Part shown: piece by piece, positions 8,216-15,548 of the stretch
Layout: each line of letters starts with the position of its first letter
Numbering within the stretch: the first letter of the stretch is position 1
Assembly: GCA_036675345.1 (NCBI GenBank)
Contig: JAKFFE010000015.1
Location: forward strand, 1-64,000
DNA from: JALYOC01 sp036675345
GTDB taxonomy: Bacteria > Myxococcota > Myxococcia > Myxococcales > Myxococcaceae
DNA: 64,000 bases
Direction of reading: 5' to 3'
Notes under the pieces: generated by a model
The model's input: only the letters and a program-made list of their open reading frames with translations
Told to the model about the DNA's origin: nothing
Databases searched by the model: none
Translations under genes and position numbers: made by a program

Positions 8216-9694
8216 TCATGGAGGGGATTGGATCGCCTGGGCCAAGCGTTCCACCGCCTCGCGCATCCGAGGTGCCGGGGTGGCGCCATAGCCCAGCACC
8301 AGCCCCTGGCGGGTGGCGCGACCGAGGTAGGTCTCGGACAGGGGCATGGCGCGGATCCCCAGCTGGGCGGCGCGCTCCGCCACCTGGCGATCGCGCTTCC
8401 CCCTCGGCAGCGCCAGCACCAGGTGCATCCCCGCCTGGTCGCCGAGGATCTGGTAGCCCTCGGACAGCAGCGGCTGTAGCGCGGCCACCAGGGCGGTGCG
8501 CCGCTCGCGGTAGAGCAGCTTCATCCTCCGCAGGTGCCGGGCGAAGTGCCCCTCAGTGATGAAGTCGGTCAGCACCGCCTGATGGAACGTGGCGGGGAAG
8601 ATGTCGGTCGCGTCGCGCACCCGGCGGAACGGCTCCACCAGCTCTGGGGGCAGCACCAGGTAGCCCAGCCTCAGCGCGGGGTAGAGCACCTTGGAAAACG
8701 TCCCCAGGTAGATCACCCGCTGGGCGCGATCCAACCCCTGGAGGGCGGCGATCGGCTGGCTCTCGTAGCGGTACTCGCTGTCGTAGTCGTCCTCCAGGAG
8801 CCAGGCGCCGGTGCGCTGGGCCCAGTCCAGCAGCTGCAGCCGACGCCCGGCGCTAAGCGTCATCCCCAGCGGGTACTGGTGGGAAGGCGTGACATAGGCC
8901 GCGCGAGCCCGCGGACCCAGCGCCTCGCCCCGCGCCACGTCCAGCCCCTCGGCATCCACCGGGACCGGGACCAGCCGGGCCCCCGCCAGCCGGAAGGCGT
9001 TGCGGGCGCCGGAGTAGCCGGGCTCCTCGAACCACACCTCCGAGCCCGGCTCCAGCAGCACCCGGGCGCAGAGGTCCAGCCCCTGCTGCGAGCCGCTGAC
9101 CACCATGATCTGCTCCGGGGTGCAGCGCACCCCTCGTGAGATCCGCAGGTAGCCGGCCAGCGCCTCCCGCAGCGGCGGGTAGCCCTGGGGATCTCCGTAC
9201 GCCAGCAGCGCCCGCTTCGGGTTCTTGGCGTGCCGGGCGCTCAGCCGCCCCCAGGTCTGGAAGGGAAAGCGGTCCAGCGCCGGCTGGCTCATCCGGAAGG
9301 GGCCGAAGCCCTCGCTCCACGGCTCGGGGTGGGTTCCCTCCAGGCGCGGGAGCTTGGCCACCTTCCGCGGTCGTCGGGGGCCGGGTCGGGGCGGCTCCGG
9401 CGTCTGCAGCGCGTCCTCGGGCAAGGTCCGGGAGGCGAAGGTCCCGGCGCCGGGCCGGCTCTCCACGTAGCCCTCCGCCTGCAGCTGCTCGAAGGCGCCC
9501 ACCACCACGATCCGGGAGACGCCCAGCTCGGAAGCCAGGGTCCGGGTGGAGGGCAGCGGCTGCCCGGCGCGGATCCGCCCGTCCACGATTGCTTCCCGGT
9601 ACGCCTCGTACAGCTGCCGCCCCAGGGGCTGGGAGGACCGGCGGTCCACCGCCAGGATCGGCACCAGTCCGGGAAGGGGGGTCCGCACCGCCAA
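8216..9694 (-). CDS. MocR-family regulator (GntR winged helix fused to a PLP aminotransferase-like domain), 492 aa
   Basis: Residues about 22-88 form a GntR winged helix-turn-helix, with IRAGQPLPSTRTLASELGVS and QLQAEGYVESRPGAGTF. Residues about 140-490 are a fold-type I aminotransferase domain. MVVSGSQQGLDL, LEDDYDSEYR and YLGTFSKVLYPALRLGYL are present; the Lys in GTFSK is the expected PLP lysine. Members of this family sense a PLP-amine adduct and control nearby metabolic or transport genes. Here the divergent neighbour is an amino-acid permease, sharing a 41-base gap, so it is the probable target. The gap holds GTGGACCTAT and GTGGGTCTGA, a possible imperfect direct repeat. Confidence 0.93.
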   Translation of the reverse strand: MAVRTPLPGLVPILAVDRRSSQPLGRQLYEAYREAIVDGRIRAGQPLPSTRTLASELGVSRIVVVGAFEQLQAEGYVESRPGAGTFASRTLPEDALQTPEPPRPGPRRPRKVAKLPRLEGTHPEPWSEGFGPFRMSQPALDRFPFQTWGRLSARHAKNPKRALLAYGDPQGYPPLREALAGYLRISRGVRCTPEQIMVVSGSQQGLDLCARVLLEPGSEVWFEEPGYSGARNAFRLAGARLVPVPVDAEGLDVARGEALGPRARAAYVTPSHQYPLGMTLSAGRRLQLLDWAQRTGAWLLEDDYDSEYRYESQPIAALQGLDRAQRVIYLGTFSKVLYPALRLGYLVLPPELVEPFRRVRDATDIFPATFHQAVLTDFITEGHFARHLRRMKLLYRERRTALVAALQPLLSEGYQILGDQAGMHLVLALPRGKRDRQVAERAAQLGIRAMPLSETYLGRATRQGLVLGYGATPAPRMREAVERLAQAIQSPP

Positions 9695-9735
9695 ATCATA
9701 GTGGACCTATCGGGTGGGTCTGAAGCGGACATTGC

Positions 9736-11043
9736 ATGAACCACTTCCGCCTGCTCAAACCGCGCCGGAAAGGACGGGCGGACGCGATGGCAGTGGAGGC
9801 GGTGAGGGAGCTGAGGCCCACCCTGGGGCTGTGGCAGGGAGTGGCGCTGTACGCCGGATCGGTGCTGGGCACCGGGGTGCTGGTGCTGCCGTCGATCGCC
9901 GCCGAGACCGCCGGGCCCGGATCGTTGCTGGCCTGGTTGCTGTTGGTGGTCCTCTCCGCGCCGATGGCCCTGACCTACGCCGCGCTGTGCGTGCAGCGGC
10001 CGGACTCGGGGGGCTTCTCCGACTCCATCGAGCGGGCGTTCGGCCCCCGCTGGGGATCGGTGGCCGGGTGGCTGTTCCTGGCCCAGGTGCCCACCGGCAC
10101 CGTGGTGGCCGCGCAGATCGCCGGCCAGTACGGCGCCAGCGTGGTGGGCGGCAGCGAGGGGCTGGCCAGCGTCCTCGGCGGGGGGCTGGTGCTGCTGGCG
10201 TACGCGCTGAACTTCGTCGGGCTGCGGGTCAGCGCCACCGCGCAGCTGGTCACCCTGGCGGTGATCACCGGCGGGCTCTCGGTGATCGTGGTCCAGGCCT
10301 TGCCCGGGGTGGAGCCGGCGGCCTTCACCCCGCTGCTTCCCCACGGAGCCGGCGCGGTGGGGGTGGCGGCCGTGCAGCTGTTCTGGGCCTTCGTGGGCTG
10401 GGAGGCGATCACCCCGCTGGCCAAGGAGTTCAAACAACCACGGGACATCTGGCGGGCCAGCGTGCTGGCGGTGGTGGGAGTGGGCGTCGTCTACCTGGCG
10501 CTGGCGGTGGCCACCGTCGGCACCCACGCCTACGGGGCGTCGCTGAAGACCCAGACCCCGCTGGTGTTCCTGGCCCGGGATGTGTTCGGTCCCCACGGCG
10601 CGCGGATCGTGGGGGTGGCCGGCTCTCTGCTCTGCTTCATCCCCCTCAACGCGTACGTGGCCGGCACCAGCCGCCTGGTCTACGCGCTGGGCGAGCGGGG
10701 TCAGCTGCCGCGCTGGCTGGGAGGGCTGTCCGCGAACGGGGTTCCGCGTCCGGCGCTGCTGGCCCTGGCCGGCGTGTGCGTGGCGGCGCTGACGGTGTCG
10801 CTGTTCACCCGGCTGCGGATCGCCGACCTGCTGCCCTACTCCACCTCCTCCTTCCTGGCGACCTACGTGCTGTCGATGGCGGCGGCGATCAAGCTGCTGC
10901 GCCGGCCGATGACCGTGCTGGCTGGGGTCTCGCTGGTGGCCTGCGTGGGGGTGCTGCTGTTCGCCGGACCGCAGCTGGTGTGGATCGGCTCGGTCACCGT
11001 GGGCTGTCTGCTCTACCAGCGGTTCGTGCAGGGAAGACGCTAA
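9736..11043 (+). CDS. APC-family amino acid permease or exporter, 435 aa
   Basis: This polytopic membrane protein has about 12 hydrophobic segments. It begins with a helix-1 motif of the amino acid-polyamine-organocation family (GVALYAGSVLGTGVLVLPS, with the unwound GTG), and has FWAFVGWEAITPLAKEF in the middle. The pattern resembles YjeH-type amino acid exporters, but substrate cannot be read from sequence. The start could be the ATG at 9736 or the ATG at 9787; the latter removes a basic 17-residue leader. The gene is divergent from the MocR regulator, which suggests regulation by an amino compound. Confidence 0.88.
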   Translation: MNHFRLLKPRRKGRADAMAVEAVRELRPTLGLWQGVALYAGSVLGTGVLVLPSIAAETAGPGSLLAWLLLVVLSAPMALTYAALCVQRPDSGGFSDSIERAFGPRWGSVAGWLFLAQVPTGTVVAAQIAGQYGASVVGGSEGLASVLGGGLVLLAYALNFVGLRVSATAQLVTLAVITGGLSVIVVQALPGVEPAAFTPLLPHGAGAVGVAAVQLFWAFVGWEAITPLAKEFKQPRDIWRASVLAVVGVGVVYLALAVATVGTHAYGASLKTQTPLVFLARDVFGPHGARIVGVAGSLLCFIPLNAYVAGTSRLVYALGERGQLPRWLGGLSANGVPRPALLALAGVCVAALTVSLFTRLRIADLLPYSTSSFLATYVLSMAAAIKLLRRPMTVLAGVSLVACVGVLLFAGPQLVWIGSVTVGCLLYQRFVQGRR

Positions 11044-11097
11044 AGCGGCAATCCGGACGATTGCGAGCGGGTAGCGTTTGTCCCTAGCCTCCGGGTC

Positions 11098-11604
11098 ATG
11101 GCCGAGGTCCACGCGTACGTCTTCTCGATGCTGACGATGCAGCGGCTGACCCTCCAGGAGGGCTTTCTGGCCAAGCACCCCGGGGCGTGGATCATCTGGG
11201 AGCCGGTGGTGTGGAAGCCCTCGGCGCTGAACCCCAACAGCTCGCAGACCCTGCCGGTCAGCTTCTCCAACCGCCCCCAGGAGCGGCCGGAGGGAGACGC
11301 GCTGTGCTTCGAGCTCTCCGGCACCGAGCCGGTGAAGCTGGGCCGCGCCCCGGACTGCGACATCCGGATCAACGACGGGGCGGTCTCCCGCGAACACCTC
11401 TGGCTGCGCGGCACCGCCGACGCCACCTGGAGGCTGAGCCCGGCCTCCCCCAGCGCCAAGACCCTGCACAACGGGGACCCGCTGCCGGCAGAGGGAGCGG
11501 ACCTGCTTCCGGGAGATGAACTGAGGGTGGGCGGGGTGATCCTGCGCTTCGAGGACGCGGCCACGATGATCTACCGGCTGGACCGGGCGGCCAAGGGGCA
11601 CTGA
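11098..11604 (+). CDS. FHA domain protein, 168 aa
   Basis: A forkhead-associated phosphothreonine-binding domain spans roughly residues 75-155. LGRAPDCDIRIND followed by VSREHLWL gives the conserved G-R, S-R and H residues. LHNGDPLP and LLPGDELRVGGVILRF complete the fold. The first 70 residues match no domain I know. There is no membrane segment. FHA proteins read phosphorylation by Ser/Thr kinases, of which this window has three, though none is adjacent. It lies 54 bases downstream of the permease on the same strand, possibly by chance. Confidence 0.9.
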   Translation: MAEVHAYVFSMLTMQRLTLQEGFLAKHPGAWIIWEPVVWKPSALNPNSSQTLPVSFSNRPQERPEGDALCFELSGTEPVKLGRAPDCDIRINDGAVSREHLWLRGTADATWRLSPASPSAKTLHNGDPLPAEGADLLPGDELRVGGVILRFEDAATMIYRLDRAAKGH

Positions 11605-11866
11605 GGGGCGGTGAGCGGGTTCAGCGAAGCCGGCCTCGTCCGGCCTGGGTGCCCAGAAGCGCACCTGTGACATCGAATCGCCCGGTCCGGCGCAGGTCGG
11701 ACGCTGCTTGCCCCGGACGAACTCGCACCGCACGCCTACTTCGTCCGGTGGCCTAGGTGTGGATTCTCATGAGGGTAGTTCACGCCGCTCCAGGTGGGGG
11801 AACTCGCGGCGGCCGAGGACGACCCCGTTCAGGTCTCCTTTGGCGGGGCCGTCGGAGAGGTCCCAC
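11605..11866. other. Intergenic stretch with two short coding-like fragments
   Basis: No convincing gene is present. Two short plus-strand frames look faintly protein-like. One, ending at TGA 11769-11771, reads TLLAPDELAPHAYFVRW. The other, 11779-11877, reads LQVGELAAAEDDPVQVSFGG. They could be the broken remains of a small gene, such as a partner once encoded before the XRE regulator, or chance. Confidence 0.2.
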
Positions 11867-11899
11867 TTGATGGGTGACTGCCCATACTGTTGATGGGCA
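11867..11899. promoter_or_regulatory. Probable operator upstream of the XRE regulator
   Basis: TGCCCAT (11879-11885) and ATGGGCA (11893-11899) form a perfect 7-bp inverted repeat with a 7-base spacer. The sequence TTGATGGG also occurs twice, at 11867-11874 and 11890-11897, 23 bases apart. The first ATGGG pairs with the middle CCCAT as well. The cluster ends 27 bases before the XRE start codon, the usual place for an autoregulatory operator. No clear -10/-35 pair was resolved within it. Confidence 0.5.
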
Positions 11900-11926
11900 T
11901 TTCCCTGTCAGCGAAGGTTGGACGGC

Positions 11927-12382
11927 ATGGCGACCACGTTGGGTGGGGTGCTGAGGATGTTGAAGGCGCACGCGCACCGCGAAGGCCGGGGAGAGGCGTT
12001 CGACGCCCTGGAGGGACATTTCGGAGGCGTCGCTCAACAGCTGGAGGTCCTCCGTGTCCGGCAGGGACTGACTCAGCGGGATCTGGCGGAGCGGACCGAG
12101 ATCCACCAGGCAGGGGTCAGTCGAATTCTGTCGGGCAAGACCCAGCCGCGGATTGATACCGCGGAGCGCCTTGCTCGGACCCTCGGGGCTGAGCTGCGCG
12201 TCGTGCGCATCTCTTCGGCCAAGACCCTGAAGCGCCAGAAGCGCCGTCGTTCCCGACGCCTTGGGCCCCGTCGAGCCATTCCCGGTCGCCTCAATTCAGC
12301 CAGTGATGCGCGTCTTCCAGCGCGACGACGTCATGCCCGTCCCGCGCTCGCGTCCAGGGCGACGAGGAGCGCGTCCAGCTGA
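11927..12382 (+). CDS. XRE-family transcriptional regulator, 151 aa
   Basis: The helix-turn-helix of the Cro/CI type occupies residues about 38-90. LEVLRVRQGLTQRDLAERT is followed by IHQAGVSRILSGKTQPRIDT and AERLARTLGAELRVV, as in HigA-like antitoxins and small repressors. The tail after residue 95 is Arg/Ser/Ala-rich and overlaps the convergent SRPBCC gene by about 50 bases, so it may be poorly conserved. The ATG at 11927 is favoured; a TTG at 11918 is possible. No toxin gene is next to it. The inverted repeat just upstream suggests autoregulation. Confidence 0.75.
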   Translation: MATTLGGVLRMLKAHAHREGRGEAFDALEGHFGGVAQQLEVLRVRQGLTQRDLAERTEIHQAGVSRILSGKTQPRIDTAERLARTLGAELRVVRISSAKTLKRQKRRRSRRLGPRRAIPGRLNSASDARLPARRRHARPALASRATRSASS

Positions 12383-12852
12383 TCGAAGCTCTCGCCCATT
12401 CCGTCCGTGCTCCCGATGCCGGCGTCGAGGGCCTCTTTCGAGGGGTAGAGGTCGCGTACGACGACCAGCGTCTTGCCGCCCTTCTCCTCGAAGGTCACCG
12501 TGGTCACGGCCCCGTCCTCACCGGCCTCCTCATTGGTCCAGACGAGGCGAGAGTGGGGCGTCACTTCGATGTAGCTACCGAAGAACGCCATGGGCTGCTC
12601 TGAAGCAGGGTGGCGGAACACCAGGCGGTACTTGCCCCCGACTCGAGCATCGACCTGGCAGGAGAGCAGGGTCAGGCCAATCGACTTCGGCACCCACCAG
12701 CGCTCGAACAGCTCGGCCTTCGTCCACGCCTCGAACACGATGCGCGCGGGGCCGTTGACGGTTCGCGTGACGACGACCTCGCGGTCCGATTTCCGCTCCA
12801 CCGTCGTGCGGTTCTTCACTGGGGTGGCATCACTCTCGCTTCTTGAGTTCAT
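12331..12852 (-). CDS. SRPBCC (AHSA1-like) domain protein, 173 aa
   Basis: This is a START/Bet v1-like helix-grip protein of the AHSA1 type. VVVTRTVNGPARIVFEAWTK, ERWWVPKSIG, DARVGGKYRLVF and TTVTFEEKGGKTLVVVRDLY are the family strand motifs. SFDQLDALLVAL forms the C-terminal helix. The ATG at 12852 follows a GGAGAAGG site inside the end of the upstream arsR-type gene and overlaps it by 23 bases, so the two are translationally coupled. ArsR-SRPBCC pairs are common, and the SRPBCC member is thought to bind a hydrophobic ligand. The true ligand is unknown. Confidence 0.9.
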   Translation of the reverse strand: MNSRSESDATPVKNRTTVERKSDREVVVTRTVNGPARIVFEAWTKAELFERWWVPKSIGLTLLSCQVDARVGGKYRLVFRHPASEQPMAFFGSYIEVTPHSRLVWTNEEAGEDGAVTTVTFEEKGGKTLVVVRDLYPSKEALDAGIGSTDGMGESFDQLDALLVALDASAGRA

Positions 12853-13195
12853 TGACCTTCTCCTTGTGTTTGAGAGCTTCGACAACCTTGTCCAGCTCGT
12901 CGAAGCGTGAGGTCCAGAGGTCGCGGTACCTCTCGATCCAAGCCGTCTCTTGCTCCAGTCGGCGCGGACCGAGCTTGCAGGTCCGCACGCGCCCGACCTT
13001 CTCCGTGGCGACGAGCCCGGCCTGTTCCAGGACGCTGACGTGCTTCTTCATGCCCGTGAGGGTCATGTGGAACTTCTCGGCAAGGTCTGTGATCGAAGCG
13101 TCCGCACGGCCGAGCTGTTCAAGAACGCCGCGCCGGGTCGCGTCCGAGAGCGCGGAGAACGAGGCATCGAGGTGGGTATTCGAATACTGAGCCAT
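12830..13195 (-). CDS. ArsR-family transcriptional regulator, 121 aa
   Basis: A winged helix-turn-helix covers residues about 10-85. It starts ASFSALSDATRRGVLEQL, continues DASITDLAEKFHMTLTGMKKHVSVLEQAGLV, and has wing residues KVGRVRTCKLG. The tail WIERYRDLWTSRFDELDKVVEAL is typical of the ArsR group that partners with AHSA1 proteins. No metal-binding Cys pair is seen, so it is likely not a metal sensor. It is first in the two-gene operon with the SRPBCC gene and probably autorepresses. Confidence 0.92.
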   Translation of the reverse strand: MAQYSNTHLDASFSALSDATRRGVLEQLGRADASITDLAEKFHMTLTGMKKHVSVLEQAGLVATEKVGRVRTCKLGPRRLEQETAWIERYRDLWTSRFDELDKVVEALKHKEKVNELKKRE

Positions 13196-13330
13196 CTGGT
13201 TCAGTATGTAGCGCAGGGACTGGCGGCACGCAAGAGGAGGCCAGGTGCGCGCTGCGTTGCCGGCCGCCTGCGACCCACCGGTTCAGGTACGCCCTCAGAA
13301 CTGCCCTCGCCACCCCCGCCCGAGACCACC

Positions 13331-13624
13331 ATGAACGTCATCGAACTCCTGGGGGAGTCCGAAGGCCGCTCCCGCTTCGAGTGTCGGTGTGGCAGGCGCT
13401 ACCTGCGGAAGGGACCGCGCTTCCTCGTTGAAGAGGACAACGGAGCAATCCACAGAGCCCCGCGGGTGGACAGTTACCTGCCGCTACCCGCGGGTGGGAA
13501 CAACGTCCTCAGACCTCACACCTGGGTCGCGCGGCAGTTGCTGGCATCCGGTCTCGTGCCCTGTTCCCGCAGGCAGCTGAACCGGAAGGAGGGAACTACC
13601 GGTCCCGCTTCTCCGTCCGGGTGA
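13331..13624 (+). CDS. Small hypothetical protein with a CxC motif, 97 aa
   Basis: An ATG at 13331 starts MNVIELLGESEGRSRFECRCGRRYL. The early CRC pair resembles half of a zinc-binding knuckle, and another Cys is at about residue 76. I do not recognise a family. The rest contains SYLPLPAGGNNVLRPHTWVARQLL. It overlaps the end of the convergent serine hydrolase gene by 29 bases. Coding is plausible but not certain. Confidence 0.4.
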   Translation: MNVIELLGESEGRSRFECRCGRRYLRKGPRFLVEEDNGAIHRAPRVDSYLPLPAGGNNVLRPHTWVARQLLASGLVPCSRRQLNRKEGTTGPASPSG

Positions 13625-15083
13625 ACACCCCCGCGTCCTCTACGCTCAGCGACTCCGGCCTCAGCCCGCCGGGCTCGAGAGTGAAGGTCAGCAGTGACTT
13701 GCCCAGCTCCGGTCGGTCCCAGGTGATCCGGAAGGTGTCGTGGTGCCAGTGTTCGGCCACCCCCTGCCAGCCATTGAGACGGGCCGCGAAGGTGTCGCCC
13801 TGGGGAACCAGTTCCAGGGTGCCCAGCAGATCCTGGCGGTAGGTCCCGAGGTAGTCCTGCGTCGGCAGCGAGGGCCGCGTGCCAGGCTTGCGCGAGCGAT
13901 CCGCGGCGGAGACCCGCTGCGCCTCCCGCTCGCGGGCCTCGAGTGAGATCTTGAGCCGCAGCGAACTCCAGTCCTTCTCCGGCGCGCCCAGCGCCTCGTC
14001 GACCGCACGCCACACCAGCGCCTCCGGGAAGCCGGTCCGACCCTGATTGGTGAGCACCACCACCCCGAAGTTTGCCTCCGGAATCAGGGCCACGCTGCAG
14101 GTCACCCCGTCCAACCCGCCGGTGTTCCAGACCACCTTCTTGCCCCGGTAGTCCTGCGACACCCAGCCCAGTCCGTAGGCCATGTAGTGGGTGTCTGGAA
14201 ACTGCTGCCGGTAGCGCGGCCCGAAGGGGACCAGCATCTGCGGAGCCAGCAGTTCCTCCACGCTGGCCGCCTGGAGCACCCGCTTCCCGTCCACCTCTCC
14301 CTGCCCCAAGAACAGCTTCAGCCACTGCGCCAGGTCGGTGGCCGAGGCGCGCAGTCCCGCCGCGGGGGCGATCTGGGTCACCGGTTCCGGACGGGACGGA
14401 AGCAGCTTCCCCTCCCGCTCCGGGTGGGAGGAGGCGACGTTGGTTCCGCGACCAGTGACAGAGGCGTCCTTCATCCCCAGCGGCTTCAGCAACCGCTGGG
14501 TGACCAGCGTCTCCCAGGAGGTGCCGGCGGCCTGGGCCGCGGACTGCCCCAGCACCAGGTAGGTGACGTTCTGGTACGCGTAGCCGGTGCGGATCGGCGA
14601 GGCCTGGGGAAGGAAGGCCAGCCGTTCGATGATCTGCGCCGGGGTCAGCCGGGTGCCGATCCAGAGATTGTCGGCGCCCTCCGCCAGTCCGGTCCGGTGT
14701 GCGGCCAGGTCGCGCAGGGTCAGCGCGTGCGAGACCTGCGGGTCCTCCACCCGGAAGCCGGGGAGGTGCCGCTCCACCGGGTCGTCCCAGCTCAGCTTGC
14801 CGTCCTCCACCAGCGCGGCCACTGCCGCGGCGGTGAAGCCCTTGGTCAAAGACGCCAGCGGGAACACCGTCCGCGCGTCCACCGCCTCAGGCTTGCCCAG
14901 GGTGCGAACCCCGAACCCGCGCAGCAGTTGGACCTTCCCGCCGCGGACAATCGCCACCGCCACTCCTGGTGCCCCCCAGGACTGGAGCGACGCTTCCACA
15001 TACCGCTCGTAGGCGGTGGGTTCGGCAGCAAGGGCGGTGGCGGACAGCAGTCCGGCGCACAGCAGCGCAACGCGTGGGTTCAT
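13596..15083 (-). CDS. Secreted serine hydrolase, class C beta-lactamase/PBP-like, 495 aa
   Basis: A clear signal peptide (MNPRVALLCAGLLSATALAA) precedes a beta-lactamase fold. The SxxK catalytic motif SLTK is at residues 78-81 and the YxN-type motif YQN at 170-172. RTGLAEGADNLW and KVVWNTGGLDGVTC follow; the latter occupies the place of the third (KTG/HxG) motif. The last 110 residues form a lipocalin-like C-terminal domain, YLGTYRQDLLGTLELVPQG, common in this group. Members act as D-amino peptidases, esterases or beta-lactamases; which one cannot be told. It lies 102 bases downstream of the lipoprotein gene on the same strand. Confidence 0.88.
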   Translation of the reverse strand: MNPRVALLCAGLLSATALAAEPTAYERYVEASLQSWGAPGVAVAIVRGGKVQLLRGFGVRTLGKPEAVDARTVFPLASLTKGFTAAAVAALVEDGKLSWDDPVERHLPGFRVEDPQVSHALTLRDLAAHRTGLAEGADNLWIGTRLTPAQIIERLAFLPQASPIRTGYAYQNVTYLVLGQSAAQAAGTSWETLVTQRLLKPLGMKDASVTGRGTNVASSHPEREGKLLPSRPEPVTQIAPAAGLRASATDLAQWLKLFLGQGEVDGKRVLQAASVEELLAPQMLVPFGPRYRQQFPDTHYMAYGLGWVSQDYRGKKVVWNTGGLDGVTCSVALIPEANFGVVVLTNQGRTGFPEALVWRAVDEALGAPEKDWSSLRLKISLEAREREAQRVSAADRSRKPGTRPSLPTQDYLGTYRQDLLGTLELVPQGDTFAARLNGWQGVAEHWHHDTFRITWDRPELGKSLLTFTLEPGGLRPESLSVEDAGVFTRTEKRDR

Positions 15084-15185
15084 CTTCCCCTCCCGACAGT
15101 TGCAGAACGCGAGGAGAGTGGGCCGCGTCTGCGGGGCCTCAACGGGGAGAACCCACTGCGCATTCCTGGGGATCCGGTGATCTGG

Positions 15186-15548
15186 CTACTGCCCGCACAT
15201 CCCCAGCAGCGCTCCCTCCGGCGGCGGGACACACCGCCCGTCCCGACAGTCGCGATCCACGGTGCAGGGTTCTCCCTCCTCCCTCCGATGGATGCAGGTC
15301 CCGTAGCGATCCCCGAGGGTGAAGTGGCTGGAGCAGGTCAGCTCCTCCTCGCACTCCGCGGCCAGCTGGCAGCGATCCCCGAACTCGCGCAGCGGGTAAT
15401 CGCAGATCCCGGTGGTGGCCTCCTCCGAGGGATAGACGCAGCGCAGCGCCTCCACGCAGGGGCGGTTGGTGGCGCATAGCTCGCCCACCCCGTTGGAGCA
15501 GGCCAGTGGAACCAGGCTCAGCAGGATCAGCCACACCCTCGCGCTCAC
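15186..15548 (-). CDS. Cys-rich lipoprotein, 120 aa
   Basis: The signal MSARVWLILLSLVPLAC ends in a lipobox Cys at residue 17. The mature part has a dozen or more cysteines in short loops such as CATNRPCVEALRC, CQLAAECEEELTC and CTVDRDCRDGRC. This resembles the disulfide-rich, dickkopf-like motifs of myxobacterial lipoproteins. The GTG start at 15548 overlaps the stop of the TonB receptor (GTGA), so it is translationally coupled to it. It might be a surface partner of that receptor. Confidence 0.8.
   Translation of the reverse strand: MSARVWLILLSLVPLACSNGVGELCATNRPCVEALRCVYPSEEATTGICDYPLREFGDRCQLAAECEEELTCSSHFTLGDRYGTCIHRREEGEPCTVDRDCRDGRCVPPPEGALLGMCGQ

Noticed and set aside
9695..9735. MocR operator with direct repeats
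   Set aside because: The two ten-base segments match too weakly to call; left as a note in the MocR entry.
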